Part shown: positions 55,258 to 63,629 of the stretch, one piece after another | How the letters are laid out: each line of letters starts with the position of its first letter | Position numbering within the stretch: position 1 is the first letter of the stretch | Origin: Pseudorhodobacter antarcticus | GTDB taxonomy: Bacteria > Pseudomonadota > Alphaproteobacteria > Rhodobacterales > Rhodobacteraceae | NCBI RefSeq assembly: GCF_900110135.1 | Contig: NZ_FOCO01000004.1 | Location: 1 to 64,000, forward strand | DNA length: 64,000 nucleotides | Direction of reading: 5' to 3' | The notes under the pieces: generated by a model | Database searches by the model: none | What the model was told of the DNA's origin: nothing | The model's input: only the letters and a program-made list of their open reading frames with translations | Translations under genes and position numbers: made by a program

Positions 55258-56325
55258 ATGGTCAAAATCAACGCCAAGGCGGCCTCGGTCAGTTTTCGGG
55301 GCGTCACCAAGATTTATGGCCGCGATGTGGTGGCCGTGGATGACATTGATTTGGAGGTGGCGGCGGGCACGCTGGTCACGCTGTTGGGGCCATCGGGCTG
55401 CGGGAAAACCACGACCTTGCGGATGATTGCGGGGCTGGAAATGCCCAGCCAGGGGCAGATTTTCATCGGCGACAAGGATGTGTCCACCCTGCCCGCGACG
55501 GACCGGGATGTGTCGATGGTGTTCCAAAGTTACGCCCTGTTTCCCCATATGACGGTAATGGAAAACGTAAGTTATGGATTGAAGTTTTCCGGCTTTGATA
55601 AATCGGAGACGAAGGACAGGGCGGTGGCGGGTCTGGGGCTGGTTGGCCTGACCGGCTATGGCGACCGCTTGCCCAGCGAGCTTTCGGGTGGGCAGCAGCA
55701 GCGGGTCGCGGTGGCGCGGGCGCTGGTGTTGGAGCCGCAGGTTTTGTTGTTTGATGAGCCCCTATCGAATTTGGACGCGAAATTGCGCCGGCAAGTGCGC
55801 GAGGAAATTCGGGAAATTCAGCAGAACCTTGGCCTGACGGTGGTTTATGTGACCCACGATCAGGAAGAGGCGCTGGCGGTATCGGATGAGATTGTGGTGA
55901 TGCGAAACGCTGGTATCGCCCAGAAAGGCACGCCGCGCGAATTGTATGAAGCCCCGGCGAGCGCGTTTGTGGCCGACTTTATCGGTGAGGCGAATTTGAT
56001 TCCTTGTGAGATTTTATCCGTGTCGGAGGGTATGGCGGAAATTGGGATTGGATCGTTTCGGCACCAGTTGGTGAGTCGGGGTTTGGCCCCCGGAAAGGCA
56101 CGGGTTGCGGTGCGGCCCAGCAGGGTTCGGATTGGGGCAGCGGGGCAGGGGATGCCCGCGAAAATTGCCAAGGCGACCTATGTGGGCAGCCGGATGGAAT
56201 ATACGGTTGAGGCCGAATTTGGCCAGCTATTTGCCGTGCTGGATGATGTGGCCAGCCCTTTGGAACCGGGGGCGGAGGTCATGATTTCATTTGCGGAGTC
56301 TGGTCCGGTTTTGGTGCCGGAATAG
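55258..56325 (+). CDS. ABC transporter ATP-binding protein (ferric-iron type)
   Basis: 355 residues: Walker A GPSGCGKTTTLRM (about residues 44-56), signature LSGGQQQRVAVARAL, Walker B VLLFDEPLSNLD and a C-terminal TOBE-like regulatory part. It is three bases after the permease stop and powers the importer. Convergent with the RTX-Hint gene, 85 bases before it. Confidence 0.92.
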   Translation: MVKINAKAASVSFRGVTKIYGRDVVAVDDIDLEVAAGTLVTLLGPSGCGKTTTLRMIAGLEMPSQGQIFIGDKDVSTLPATDRDVSMVFQSYALFPHMTVMENVSYGLKFSGFDKSETKDRAVAGLGLVGLTGYGDRLPSELSGGQQQRVAVARALVLEPQVLLFDEPLSNLDAKLRRQVREEIREIQQNLGLTVVYVTHDQEEALAVSDEIVVMRNAGIAQKGTPRELYEAPASAFVADFIGEANLIPCEILSVSEGMAEIGIGSFRHQLVSRGLAPGKARVAVRPSRVRIGAAGQGMPAKIAKATYVGSRMEYTVEAEFGQLFAVLDDVASPLEPGAEVMISFAESGPVLVPE

Positions 56326-56410
56326 GTGCGGTATCGCGCGCGATGCGTGGCGTAAGGCATTGAAAAGAAAAAACACTCCGAATTCTGTTAACCAAATTTT
56401 AACCTGCTGT

Positions 56411-58438
56411 TCACGCGGCGGCCAGCAGGGTGGCCGCCTCATACCCGCGCAGGGACAGGCGGGCGCTGGGGGTTTTGGACTGCGCCAGATCGGGGAACAG
56501 GGCGTGAAGTTCGGCCGCCACCTCGGCATCCGCGACCGCGGCGCTGTGGTGATAGCTTTCGGTGGCGATGCCTTCGGCATAGACAATTTCATGGCTGTCC
56601 AGCAGCAGGTGATAATAGGTCACGCGGGCGCAAGGCGCGCGGGTGATGGAGTGGTCGTTGAGCAGGGCGCGGGCGGTCACCAGCACTTCGCCTTCGCCAA
56701 ACAGCAACTCGGCGCGCCAATCGGTGATCATCATGCGATGCGCGGGCGAGGTAAGCATGTCGCGGGTGTTGCCCAATGCGCCTGCGCGAAACATCACCGG
56801 CGCATGGCGGCCATCGCCGGGCACATCGCGGCTGAGAACGGCGCGCAGGGGTTGCAGGCCATGATCGGCAGTGCAAACCAAGGTGCCGGGGGCCAGCGTT
56901 TCAATGGCGCGCGGGCCTGTGGCGGTGTCGATCAGCGTGCCAAGGGTGAAGCACGCGACATTGATGTTATCCCGCGTCAGATCGGTGGCCGAAATCCCTG
57001 TTAGGGTGATGGTGCCGCCCAGTGCCGTGGTGGTGGTATAATTGCCCACCGATTGGTTCAGGATACCATCATCCACAAAGTCATTTCGCAGATCGCGCAG
57101 GCTGGCATAATAGGCGCTAAGGTCCAGAAAGTCATTGTTAGACGGGTTGCTATCGGTGATCGAGCCCGAGTTGCCGAAGTTAAAATCGGTGATCGTCAGA
57201 GTGCTGCCGGGGGTATAGATGAATGTATCATCGCCCGCGCCGCCCGTCATCGTGTTGTTGCCAGCACCACCGTTCAGCGTGTCATTGCCAGTGCCCCCAA
57301 ACAGCAGATCGTTGCCAGCGCCGCCAAACAGTGCATCAGCCCCAGCATCGCCGTACAGCGTGTCATTGTTAATGCCCCCGTACAGCAAGTCATTGTCCGC
57401 ACCGCCAAACAGCAGGTCGTTGCCATCGCCACCGTTCAGGGTGTCGTTGCCCGCGTCACCGTACAACGTATCGTTGCCGACATCACCGTTTAGGCTGTCA
57501 GCGCCAGCACCGCCAAACAACAGGTCATTGTCATTGCCGCCGTTCAGGGTGTCATTGCCATCATCGCCGTACAGCGTGTCGGCCCCCGCATCGCCATTCA
57601 GCACATCGTTGCCGGTGCCGCCATACAGCAGGTCATTGTTGTTTCCGCCGAACAGCGTGTCGTTGCCGCCATCGCCATACAGCGTGTCATTGCCATCGCC
57701 GCCAAACAGCTGGTCATTGCCCTGCACGCCCATTGGGGTGCCTGTGACCGAATATTCCGGTGGCGGTGGCAAGCCCAGCATTGGCGAAGTCAGCAGGTTT
57801 TGCACCCCGCCCGTGGCAGGCCCGGAAATGGTCGCGGACAGCGTGTCGGCGCCTCGATTTTCCCAATAACGGATCTGAATGGTATAGGTTTCATTCGGAT
57901 TAAGCACCACATCGCCCCAGCGCGTGGTCGTGCCTTGGTGGAAGTCGTTGTTCAGATAGTTGCGAACACCGCCGGTCTGGTTGTTGAAGTTCAGCGCCAC
58001 GCCCGCTGAGTTGAAGATTTGCACGGTGGAGCCATCATCGGACGATGTGGTAAGCCGGAAGGTGCCGCCCAGTGTTGTGTTGAGGGTGGAGGTATAGATG
58101 ACCCCGAAATCCTCGGCGTTGGTGGATGCGGGTACGCCGCGCATGGTGTTGGTGATGCCGCCTTCGTTGAAGTCGGTGACATAGCCGGAGCCGGTGCGCG
58201 TGGTTGTGTTGAAGGCAGCGGGGTTGAACGCCTGACCGTTGGCCGAGGTGAAATCAAAGTTAAAAGTTTCATAGTGCCATGACCCCGGCACGCCCGTATC
58301 ACCGCGTAAAAAGTCGTTGCCTGCGCCGCCGTAGATGGTGTCATTGCCCAAGCCGCCCGTCAGCGTATCTGCGGTCGCCGTGCCATTAATAGTTTGGTTG
58401 GTCTGTGCGCCGGGATTGTCGAAGCTGTTTGTCGCCAT
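56411..58438 (-). CDS. Secreted PA14-like / RTX calcium-repeat protein with C-terminal Hint domain
   Basis: 675 residues. Order: two RTX-like repeats near residues 20-45; a PA14-like carbohydrate-binding region (about 50-225, with GTFRLTTSSDDGSTVQIF and YTIQIRYWENRGADTLSATISG); a long RTX array (about 235-405, GGxGNDxL nonapeptides that bind calcium outside the cell); and a Hint (hedgehog/intein-like) domain (about 492-632) starting ACFTLGTLIDTATGPRAIETL and containing the DMLTSPAHRMMI block. RTX proteins leave through type I secretion, whose genes are not nearby. The Hint domain suggests self-processing. ATG 58438 is used; a TTG 12 codons earlier has no ribosome site. Confidence 0.88.
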   Translation of the reverse strand: MATNSFDNPGAQTNQTINGTATADTLTGGLGNDTIYGGAGNDFLRGDTGVPGSWHYETFNFDFTSANGQAFNPAAFNTTTRTGSGYVTDFNEGGITNTMRGVPASTNAEDFGVIYTSTLNTTLGGTFRLTTSSDDGSTVQIFNSAGVALNFNNQTGGVRNYLNNDFHQGTTTRWGDVVLNPNETYTIQIRYWENRGADTLSATISGPATGGVQNLLTSPMLGLPPPPEYSVTGTPMGVQGNDQLFGGDGNDTLYGDGGNDTLFGGNNNDLLYGGTGNDVLNGDAGADTLYGDDGNDTLNGGNDNDLLFGGAGADSLNGDVGNDTLYGDAGNDTLNGGDGNDLLFGGADNDLLYGGINNDTLYGDAGADALFGGAGNDLLFGGTGNDTLNGGAGNNTMTGGAGDDTFIYTPGSTLTITDFNFGNSGSITDSNPSNNDFLDLSAYYASLRDLRNDFVDDGILNQSVGNYTTTTALGGTITLTGISATDLTRDNINVACFTLGTLIDTATGPRAIETLAPGTLVCTADHGLQPLRAVLSRDVPGDGRHAPVMFRAGALGNTRDMLTSPAHRMMITDWRAELLFGEGEVLVTARALLNDHSITRAPCARVTYYHLLLDSHEIVYAEGIATESYHHSAAVADAEVAAELHALFPDLAQSKTPSARLSLRGYEAATLLAAA
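57230..57735 (-). repeat. RTX repeat array in coding sequence
   Basis: About eighteen tandem 27-base units encoding GGxGNDxL nonapeptides. Units vary at third positions and between xND and xAD forms, as is normal for an old array. The array lies inside the RTX-Hint gene and is not a CRISPR locus: units are directly adjacent, with no spacers. Confidence 0.85.
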
Positions 58439-58623
58439 GGTTTGCGCCAGTTCTTGAAAAGGATTGCCGCCCAAAGGGAAGCCGTTGACGACGAAGTACC
58501 TTGGAAAAGCGAACGATTTGAGGGGTAATTATGTCAAATCCTTGGCATTGCTTCGATTTCCGCTACGGCAGCTTTTCTTTTGGCGGGGTGGCGGTATGGT
58601 AGGGTTTTTAGGGGAGTTTCTAG
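58439..58623. promoter_or_regulatory. Divergent promoter region between the RTX-Hint gene and a small unknown gene
   Basis: 185 bases between the starts of two genes on opposite strands. A short A/T-rich stretch is near 58520-58570. No repeats or known operator were recognised. The plus-strand ribosome site GGGGAG lies eight bases before 58624. Confidence 0.4.
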
Positions 58624-58959
58624 ATGTTTGTACGCTGTGCGTTTTTCAAAGGGCGAATCAAGCCGGGGATGGAGGCAGCGTTTCATGCCCATTGGCAGGA
58701 GCATGTGTTGCCCCATTGGCGTGCGTTCCCGCATTTGCTGGAGCTGCGGGTGATGCGCGACGTGGAAAGCGATGATGAGGAAAGCCGCTTTCCGCTGGTT
58801 ATGGCGATGCGGTTTGCCGAGCGCGGGCATATTGCCGAGGCGCTGGCATCGGACACGCGCTGGGCGAGCAAAGCGGCGTCAAAGCCGTTGATTGATATGC
58901 TGGATGGTTATGTCATCCACACCGTGTTTGCGGCCGATCAGTTTGACCCGTTGCCATAG
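58624..58959 (+). CDS. Small protein with EthD/YciI-like dimeric alpha-beta-barrel fold
   Basis: 111 residues. The pattern VRCAFFKGRIKPGMEAAFHAHWQEHVLPHWRAFPHLLELRVMR followed by SRFPLVMAMRFAERGHIAEAL resembles the dimeric alpha-beta barrels (EthD, Dabb and similar), with the histidine H22 near the start of the first helix. I cannot assign a reaction. It starts at ATG 58624 after GGGGAG and its last 22 bases overlap the convergent inositol-monophosphatase gene. Confidence 0.55.
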   Translation: MFVRCAFFKGRIKPGMEAAFHAHWQEHVLPHWRAFPHLLELRVMRDVESDDEESRFPLVMAMRFAERGHIAEALASDTRWASKAASKPLIDMLDGYVIHTVFAADQFDPLP

Positions 58960-59741
58960 GCGGCGTTGGCGAGCGCTGCGACTTGGGCAAAGGTTTCTGT
59001 GGTGGCCGTAACGACGCGGCCGCCATGGGTGATCATGTGGTCGGCGTCTTGGTCTTCGATGATGCCGCCTGCGCATTGGATGATCAACTGGCCCGCAAGG
59101 CAGTCCCAGGCGTTCATGTGTTCTTCGACATAGCCGAGCAATTTGCCTTGGGCGACATAGGCCAGCGACAAAGCACCCGAGCCGTTGCGCCAAAACACGC
59201 CGCCTTGTTTGGTGAGATCGTCGATCAAGGTGATCACTGCGCCACTGTCACGGGTGCGACCTGAAAAGCCGACACCGAGGGAGCCGTTTGTCAGCGTGCG
59301 ACCTGTCAGGGTGCGGATGGGGTTTTCGTTGCAAAAGGCGGGGTGGCCGCGCATGGCGTGGGTACATTCATCATGCACGGGGTCGTGGATAACGCCCGCG
59401 ACGGTTTGCGCGTTGTGGACAATGGCGATGGCCACGCACCACTGCGGGATGCCGTGGATGAAATTGGTGGTGCCATCAATCGGGTCGATGACCCAAGTGA
59501 AACCGGAGGTGCCGGGGGTGGGGTCGTCCTCCTCTCCCACCACGGCATCATCGGGGAATTGGGTTTTGATGGCGGCGCGGACAAGGGTTTCGACGTTGCG
59601 GTCCGCCTCACTCACGAAATCTTGGTGGGATTTTGAGGTGATGTTGAGGGTGTCAAACGACTGGAAATAGCGCAGGGCGAGCGCGCCCGCGTCCCGCGCG
59701 ATGGTTTGGGCGGCGGTGTAGCGGGTGGCGATGTCGGTCAT
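58938..59741 (-). CDS. Inositol-monophosphatase family phosphatase
   Basis: 267 residues with the family's metal site: GEEDD (near residues 68-72), DPIDGTTNF (about 86-94) and the C-terminal NAWDCLAGQLI. The class includes inositol monophosphatase (SuhB), histidinol phosphatase and 3'-phosphoadenosine phosphatase (CysQ); the last would fit sulfur metabolism, but the sequence alone does not decide. Its ATG overlaps the stop of the soxH-like gene (ATGA), so it is translated as the last gene of the sox operon. Confidence 0.85.
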   Translation of the reverse strand: MTDIATRYTAAQTIARDAGALALRYFQSFDTLNITSKSHQDFVSEADRNVETLVRAAIKTQFPDDAVVGEEDDPTPGTSGFTWVIDPIDGTTNFIHGIPQWCVAIAIVHNAQTVAGVIHDPVHDECTHAMRGHPAFCNENPIRTLTGRTLTNGSLGVGFSGRTRDSGAVITLIDDLTKQGGVFWRNGSGALSLAYVAQGKLLGYVEEHMNAWDCLAGQLIIQCAGGIIEDQDADHMITHGGRVVTATTETFAQVAALANAAYGNGSN

Positions 59742-60688
59742 TCAAATTCCATTTCTGTAAACACCACGCCTGCGTTTTTGGTGGCGAGTTCTTCAAACGT
59801 ATCCAGCAAGGTATAGGCGGATTGATCGACGTAATAGGCCCCGGCAAGGTCGCCGCCTACATCAAGGTGTTTGGCGATTTCACCGCGCAGATGCACAAGG
59901 TAATCGCGGGTATAGCGGGTGACTTGGGCAAAGTTGGTGGGGTGGCCGTGGCCGGGGATGATGTAGGTGGGGGAAAGGTCGGTTAGCGGCCCTTCCCATG
60001 TTTCAATCCAGCACAGGGTGCAAGTCCCTTCAAAAATCGGGGGCATGCGTTCGTGAAAGGCGATGTCGCCTGCGATCATCAGGCCTTGGTCGGGCAGCCA
60101 GACTTGGGTGTCGCCGGGGCTATGGGCGGGGCCGAGGTGCAGGATTTCAACGCGAAAATCGCCCATCGTGATGTCGCGGGGGTCGGTGAAGGTATCCGTA
60201 GGGCCCATCGGCTCCGTACCTGTCGCATTTTCGCGGGCATAGGATTTGAGCGCGGTCAGGGACTGGCCCGCGCTGTCGGCAAATTCGGTTGCGGCATCGG
60301 CGTGGGCCAGCACGGGTACGCCTTGTTCAATCCAGTAATTATTGCCCAGCATCGCGTGGCCTTGGCCGTTTTCATTGATCACCAGTTTCACGGGCTGGTC
60401 GGTTTGGATTTTAATTTCATCATGCAGGGCGCGGGCCAGCAGATAGGACGCGCCGGAGTTGACCACGATCACGCCATCCCCTGTGATGATGAAGGACAGG
60501 TTGTTGTTGTGGCCAGCGTTGTCATAGGTGGGCGGGGCCGTGGCCCCGATGGCGGTGAACACATGGGGGATCACCTCCACCGGTTTGGAATAGAGGAGGG
60601 ATTGGGGGTATTGGTCTGCAATATCTTCAGACGCGAAAAGCGGGGTGGCGAGGAGGAGTGCGGCGGGGAGGGCGAGAAAGCGCATCAT
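59738..60688 (-). CDS. soxH: SoxH-like metallo-beta-lactamase-fold protein
   Basis: 316 residues with a signal peptide ending near FAS (residue 20), so periplasmic. The fold is of the metallo-beta-lactamase type, with the later metal-site features kept (GPAHSPGDTQVW, AGDIAFHERMP, PGHGHPT). The first metal motif, normally HxHxDH, reads NENGQGHA (residues 105-112), so the first three ligands and the aspartate are changed. The length is close to that of SoxH of Paracoccus, and the position after soxF and the other hydrolase agrees. Gene name rests on position. Start ATG 60688, directly after the preceding stop (TAA-ATG). Confidence 0.6.
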   Translation of the reverse strand: MMRFLALPAALLLATPLFASEDIADQYPQSLLYSKPVEVIPHVFTAIGATAPPTYDNAGHNNNLSFIITGDGVIVVNSGASYLLARALHDEIKIQTDQPVKLVINENGQGHAMLGNNYWIEQGVPVLAHADAATEFADSAGQSLTALKSYARENATGTEPMGPTDTFTDPRDITMGDFRVEILHLGPAHSPGDTQVWLPDQGLMIAGDIAFHERMPPIFEGTCTLCWIETWEGPLTDLSPTYIIPGHGHPTNFAQVTRYTRDYLVHLRGEIAKHLDVGGDLAGAYYVDQSAYTLLDTFEELATKNAGVVFTEMEFE

Positions 60689-61579
60689 TTATCCTTCGAC
60701 GTAAGTGTAGCTGTCGCCTTGGCGGGTGACCGAACCGACACCGCCGCCGGGCAGATGGAAGCCCACGATCGCCAGATCATCGACGGTGATTTGGTCGAGC
60801 AGGGCCACGCGGGTTTGCGCGGCCAGTTCTGGGTCTTGGTCAGACGGAGAGGCATAGCCGGGCATTTCAAACGCGATGTGGTTGTTGGAAATGGCATCGC
60901 CCGTGACCAGCGCCTTGCCGCCAAGGATAAAGGCCATGTGGCCGGGTGTGTGGCCGGGGGTAAGGCGGGCGAACACGCCGGGCAGGGGTTCATCACCACC
61001 CTCGATAAACGTGAGCTGTTCGGCGATCACATCAAGGCGGCGGGCGGCACCCACGGCAAAGGTGGTGCGCGCCTCGCCAATCGAGTTCACCGTTTCGGGG
61101 TTGGTCCAATAGTCAAATTCGGCGCGGCCGATCAGGTATTGCGCGTTGGCAAATTGTACCTCGTCGAAATCATCCAAGAGGCCCCACAGATGGTCGGGGT
61201 GGGCGTGGGTGAAGACGACATGGGTGATGTCATCATGGGTGAGGCCGACGGCGGTGAGGGCATCGTCGATTTTACCCGCGGAGGGCATGAAATCGGGGCC
61301 GGAACCGACATCAAACAGGATGTTGCGCGTGGCATCTTGGTAAAGGGTGAGGTTGCAGGGCGGGGTGTAGCTGTTGGGATCAAGGTTGAATTTCTGGCGG
61401 ATCGCCTCGGCCTGCGTGGGGTCCATGCCGCCGAGGACGAAATCGCCGGGCAGGGTGAGAAACCCATCGGACAGGGTGATAAGTTTGGCATCGGGCAAGG
61501 CCAGTTCGGTGGCGGTGAACCCTGCATGGGGCATGGCCATTGCGGCGGCGGTTAGTGCCAGAAAGTCACGTCTTTTCAT
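60689..61579 (-). CDS. soxG: SoxG-like metallo-beta-lactamase-fold hydrolase
   Basis: 296 residues. It begins MKRRDFLALTAAAMAM, a twin-arginine-like signal for export, and has an intact metal site: THAHPDH (H125, H127, D129, H130), TPGHTPGH, GDAISNN and GFHLPGGGVG. It is a zinc hydrolase. In Paracoccus, soxG follows soxF and encodes a hydrolase of similar length, which is the basis for the name. The stop is followed at once by the next gene's start. 50 bases separate it from soxF. Confidence 0.65.
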   Translation of the reverse strand: MKRRDFLALTAAAMAMPHAGFTATELALPDAKLITLSDGFLTLPGDFVLGGMDPTQAEAIRQKFNLDPNSYTPPCNLTLYQDATRNILFDVGSGPDFMPSAGKIDDALTAVGLTHDDITHVVFTHAHPDHLWGLLDDFDEVQFANAQYLIGRAEFDYWTNPETVNSIGEARTTFAVGAARRLDVIAEQLTFIEGGDEPLPGVFARLTPGHTPGHMAFILGGKALVTGDAISNNHIAFEMPGYASPSDQDPELAAQTRVALLDQITVDDLAIVGFHLPGGGVGSVTRQGDSYTYVEG

Positions 61580-61629
61580 TGGATTGCCTTTTGGGGTGGG
61601 CTGGCCGTGGGTGCGGCCAGCCAAAGGGT

Positions 61630-62886
61630 TTAGCCGAACATGTCGGTGGTGATGCCTGCGTACCAGCCAAGGCTTTCCTCATACGTCGCTTTGCGCAGCG
61701 CCGCGTCTTCGCCCGTTTGGGAAACGAAACTTTCCACGCTCGCGATTTTCTCAGCCGTGGGTTCATAGCTGGCGCCCACTTTCACCCCATCATCCGGCGC
61801 GATCAGCGACCAGCAAGTGTTGGAATACTTCGCCGGGAACACGGTGGAGCCTGTCAGCGCGCCGCGAATGTGGTTGGCGGCGACTTTGGCCTGAGAATTG
61901 GCGGAAAAGCCGGATTTTGGCATGTCGCCTTGGTTCGTCGCATCGCCGAGGACGTAGATGTTTTCGTCGGCCTTGGACAGCATGCTGTCGGGATGCACGG
62001 GGGCCCAATTGCCATCGGTCACGCCCGCGATGGCCGCGATATTGCCGGCGCGCTGGGCGGGGATGACGTTGCAGACATCGACCTTTTCCGCCTCACCATC
62101 CACCACGATTTCCATGGTGTCTGGGCGCACCTCGATCACGCCGCCGCCCATATCGGGGCCGATGCGGGTGATCATGCCGGGGTAATGGATGTTCCAGCCT
62201 TCCTCAAACAACGCTTGTTTGGAGTAGGTTTCTTTGGGGTCGATCAGCAGGATTTTGGCGGTGGGGTTGTTGGTTTTGAAGTGATGCGCGACCATGGAGA
62301 TACGTTCATAAGGACCCGGAGGGCAGCGGTAGGGGTTGGGCGGGGCGACCATCGCAAAAGTGCCGCCTTGGGGCATCGCAGCCATTTGCGCCTGCAACAA
62401 CTGGGTTTGGCTGCCGCCTTTGTACGCGTGGGGCATGATGTGTTGCGCGGCGGTGGACCAGCCGGGGACCGCATTTTCCACGAAATCAATGCCGGGCGAC
62501 AGGACCAAACGGTCGTAAGACAAGGTGGTGCCAGAGGCGAGCGTGACGGATTTTGCATCCCGGTCCACGCCGACCGCGTAATCTTGGACCACGTTGATGC
62601 CGTATTCGGTGGCCAGTTTGCCGTAAGAATGGCCAAGGCTTTCATAGGTTTGAAAACCGCCGAGGTAGAGGTTGGAGAAAAAGCAGGTGTAATAGGTGCG
62701 GGCGGGTTCGATAAGGACCACGTCCAGCGCGCCTTTGCTGTCCTTGGCCAGATAGCGCGCGATGGTGGCACCGCCTGCGCCGCCGCCGACCACGACCACG
62801 CGGGGTTTGCCGGTTTGGGCCATCACCATGGGGGCGGCAAGGGTTGCGGTGAGCGTGCTGAGAAAAATGCGTCTGCTTAGGGCCAT
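61630..62886 (-). CDS. soxF: Sulfide dehydrogenase flavoprotein SoxF (flavocytochrome c, FccB type)
   Basis: 418 residues with a signal peptide (LSRRIFLSTLTATLAAPMVMA) and an FAD domain (VVVVGGGAGGATIARYLA, about 30-47). Cysteine C68 in TYYTCFFSN is at the place that binds FAD covalently in flavocytochrome c, and the redox-active cysteines of the sulfide site appear as YRCPPG (C188) and SNTCW (C358). It oxidises sulfide and passes electrons to the diheme cytochrome encoded next to it (SoxE). The start ATG 62886 follows GGAGG by about ten bases. Confidence 0.88.
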   Translation of the reverse strand: MALSRRIFLSTLTATLAAPMVMAQTGKPRVVVVGGGAGGATIARYLAKDSKGALDVVLIEPARTYYTCFFSNLYLGGFQTYESLGHSYGKLATEYGINVVQDYAVGVDRDAKSVTLASGTTLSYDRLVLSPGIDFVENAVPGWSTAAQHIMPHAYKGGSQTQLLQAQMAAMPQGGTFAMVAPPNPYRCPPGPYERISMVAHHFKTNNPTAKILLIDPKETYSKQALFEEGWNIHYPGMITRIGPDMGGGVIEVRPDTMEIVVDGEAEKVDVCNVIPAQRAGNIAAIAGVTDGNWAPVHPDSMLSKADENIYVLGDATNQGDMPKSGFSANSQAKVAANHIRGALTGSTVFPAKYSNTCWSLIAPDDGVKVGASYEPTAEKIASVESFVSQTGEDAALRKATYEESLGWYAGITTDMFG

Positions 62887-62908
62887 CTGGTCGTCCTCCC
62901 GTTATGTT

Positions 62909-63628
62909 TCAATTTTGGATTATAGCGTAATAGGCCGCGAGGGCGGCGATTTCTTCGTTCGACAGGCGGCCTGCCATCATTTGCATGACGGCATGGGGCC
63001 GCAATTTGGATTTATAGGCGTGCATGGCGGCGACAAAATCATCGGCGGGCCAGTTGGTGATGGAGGGGATGCCAGCGGCCGACCCATCGCGCAGGTGGCA
63101 GGTGGTACATTCCGCCGACAGGTATGCGCCATATTCGGGGTCGCCTTGCAGCGCCAGAATTTCGGGGGAAAGGGCTGGCCCCAGATCCGGCGCGGTGCGC
63201 AGGGCGGTGGGTTCCGCCTCAGGGATATTTTGCGGGCTGTCGGAGTAGTTGCGCAGGTAGGCCATCAGGTCGTGGCGTTGGGTGGGGTCTTTTAACCCGC
63301 GATAGGACATGCGGGTGTCGGACACCAAGGCGCGGGGATTTTCGATATAGGCATCAAGGCGTTCCAGCGTCCAATCCATCCCATCCGCGCCCATGCGGAT
63401 CATGGATTTGGAATATTGAAAGCCGTCGATGCCACCCGCGCGGCGACCGTACACGGAGTTGAGGTTGGGGCCGATGCGGTTTTGGGCATCCGGCCCCACC
63501 ATGTGGCATTGGGCGCAATCGCGGGCAAATATTTTTGCGCCGCTTTCCGTGTCGCCCAAGGTTTCTGCCGCGGCGCTGGTGGACAGCGCCGCGAGGAGGG
63601 GGAGGAGGAATTTGACCCCCCTGCCCAT
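62909..63628 (-). CDS. soxE: Diheme cytochrome c SoxE (flavocytochrome partner)
   Basis: 239 residues with a signal peptide ending AAA (residue 21) and two heme sites, CAQCH (C38-H42) and CTTCH (C174-H178), each in a class-I cytochrome c half. It would accept electrons from SoxF. The start ATG 63628 is two bases beyond the soxD stop, so the genes are translationally linked. A longer in-frame start overlaps the preceding gene and has no signal-peptide logic. Confidence 0.85.
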   Translation of the reverse strand: MGRGVKFLLPLLAALSTSAAAETLGDTESGAKIFARDCAQCHMVGPDAQNRIGPNLNSVYGRRAGGIDGFQYSKSMIRMGADGMDWTLERLDAYIENPRALVSDTRMSYRGLKDPTQRHDLMAYLRNYSDSPQNIPEAEPTALRTAPDLGPALSPEILALQGDPEYGAYLSAECTTCHLRDGSAAGIPSITNWPADDFVAAMHAYKSKLRPHAVMQMMAGRLSNEEIAALAAYYAIIQN

Positions 63629-63629
63629 G

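Noticed and set aside
57053-57493. Repeated sequence suspected as a CRISPR array
   Set aside because: The 27-base units are contiguous with no spacers and translate as RTX calcium-binding nonapeptides on the minus strand.
60053-62880. Two long plus-strand open frames (about 500 and 446 codons) opposite the metallo-hydrolase and soxF genes
   Set aside because: The minus strand here encodes clear families with intact motifs, spacing and signal peptides. The plus-strand frames are G/V-rich low-complexity shadows that overlap each other and have no ribosome sites.
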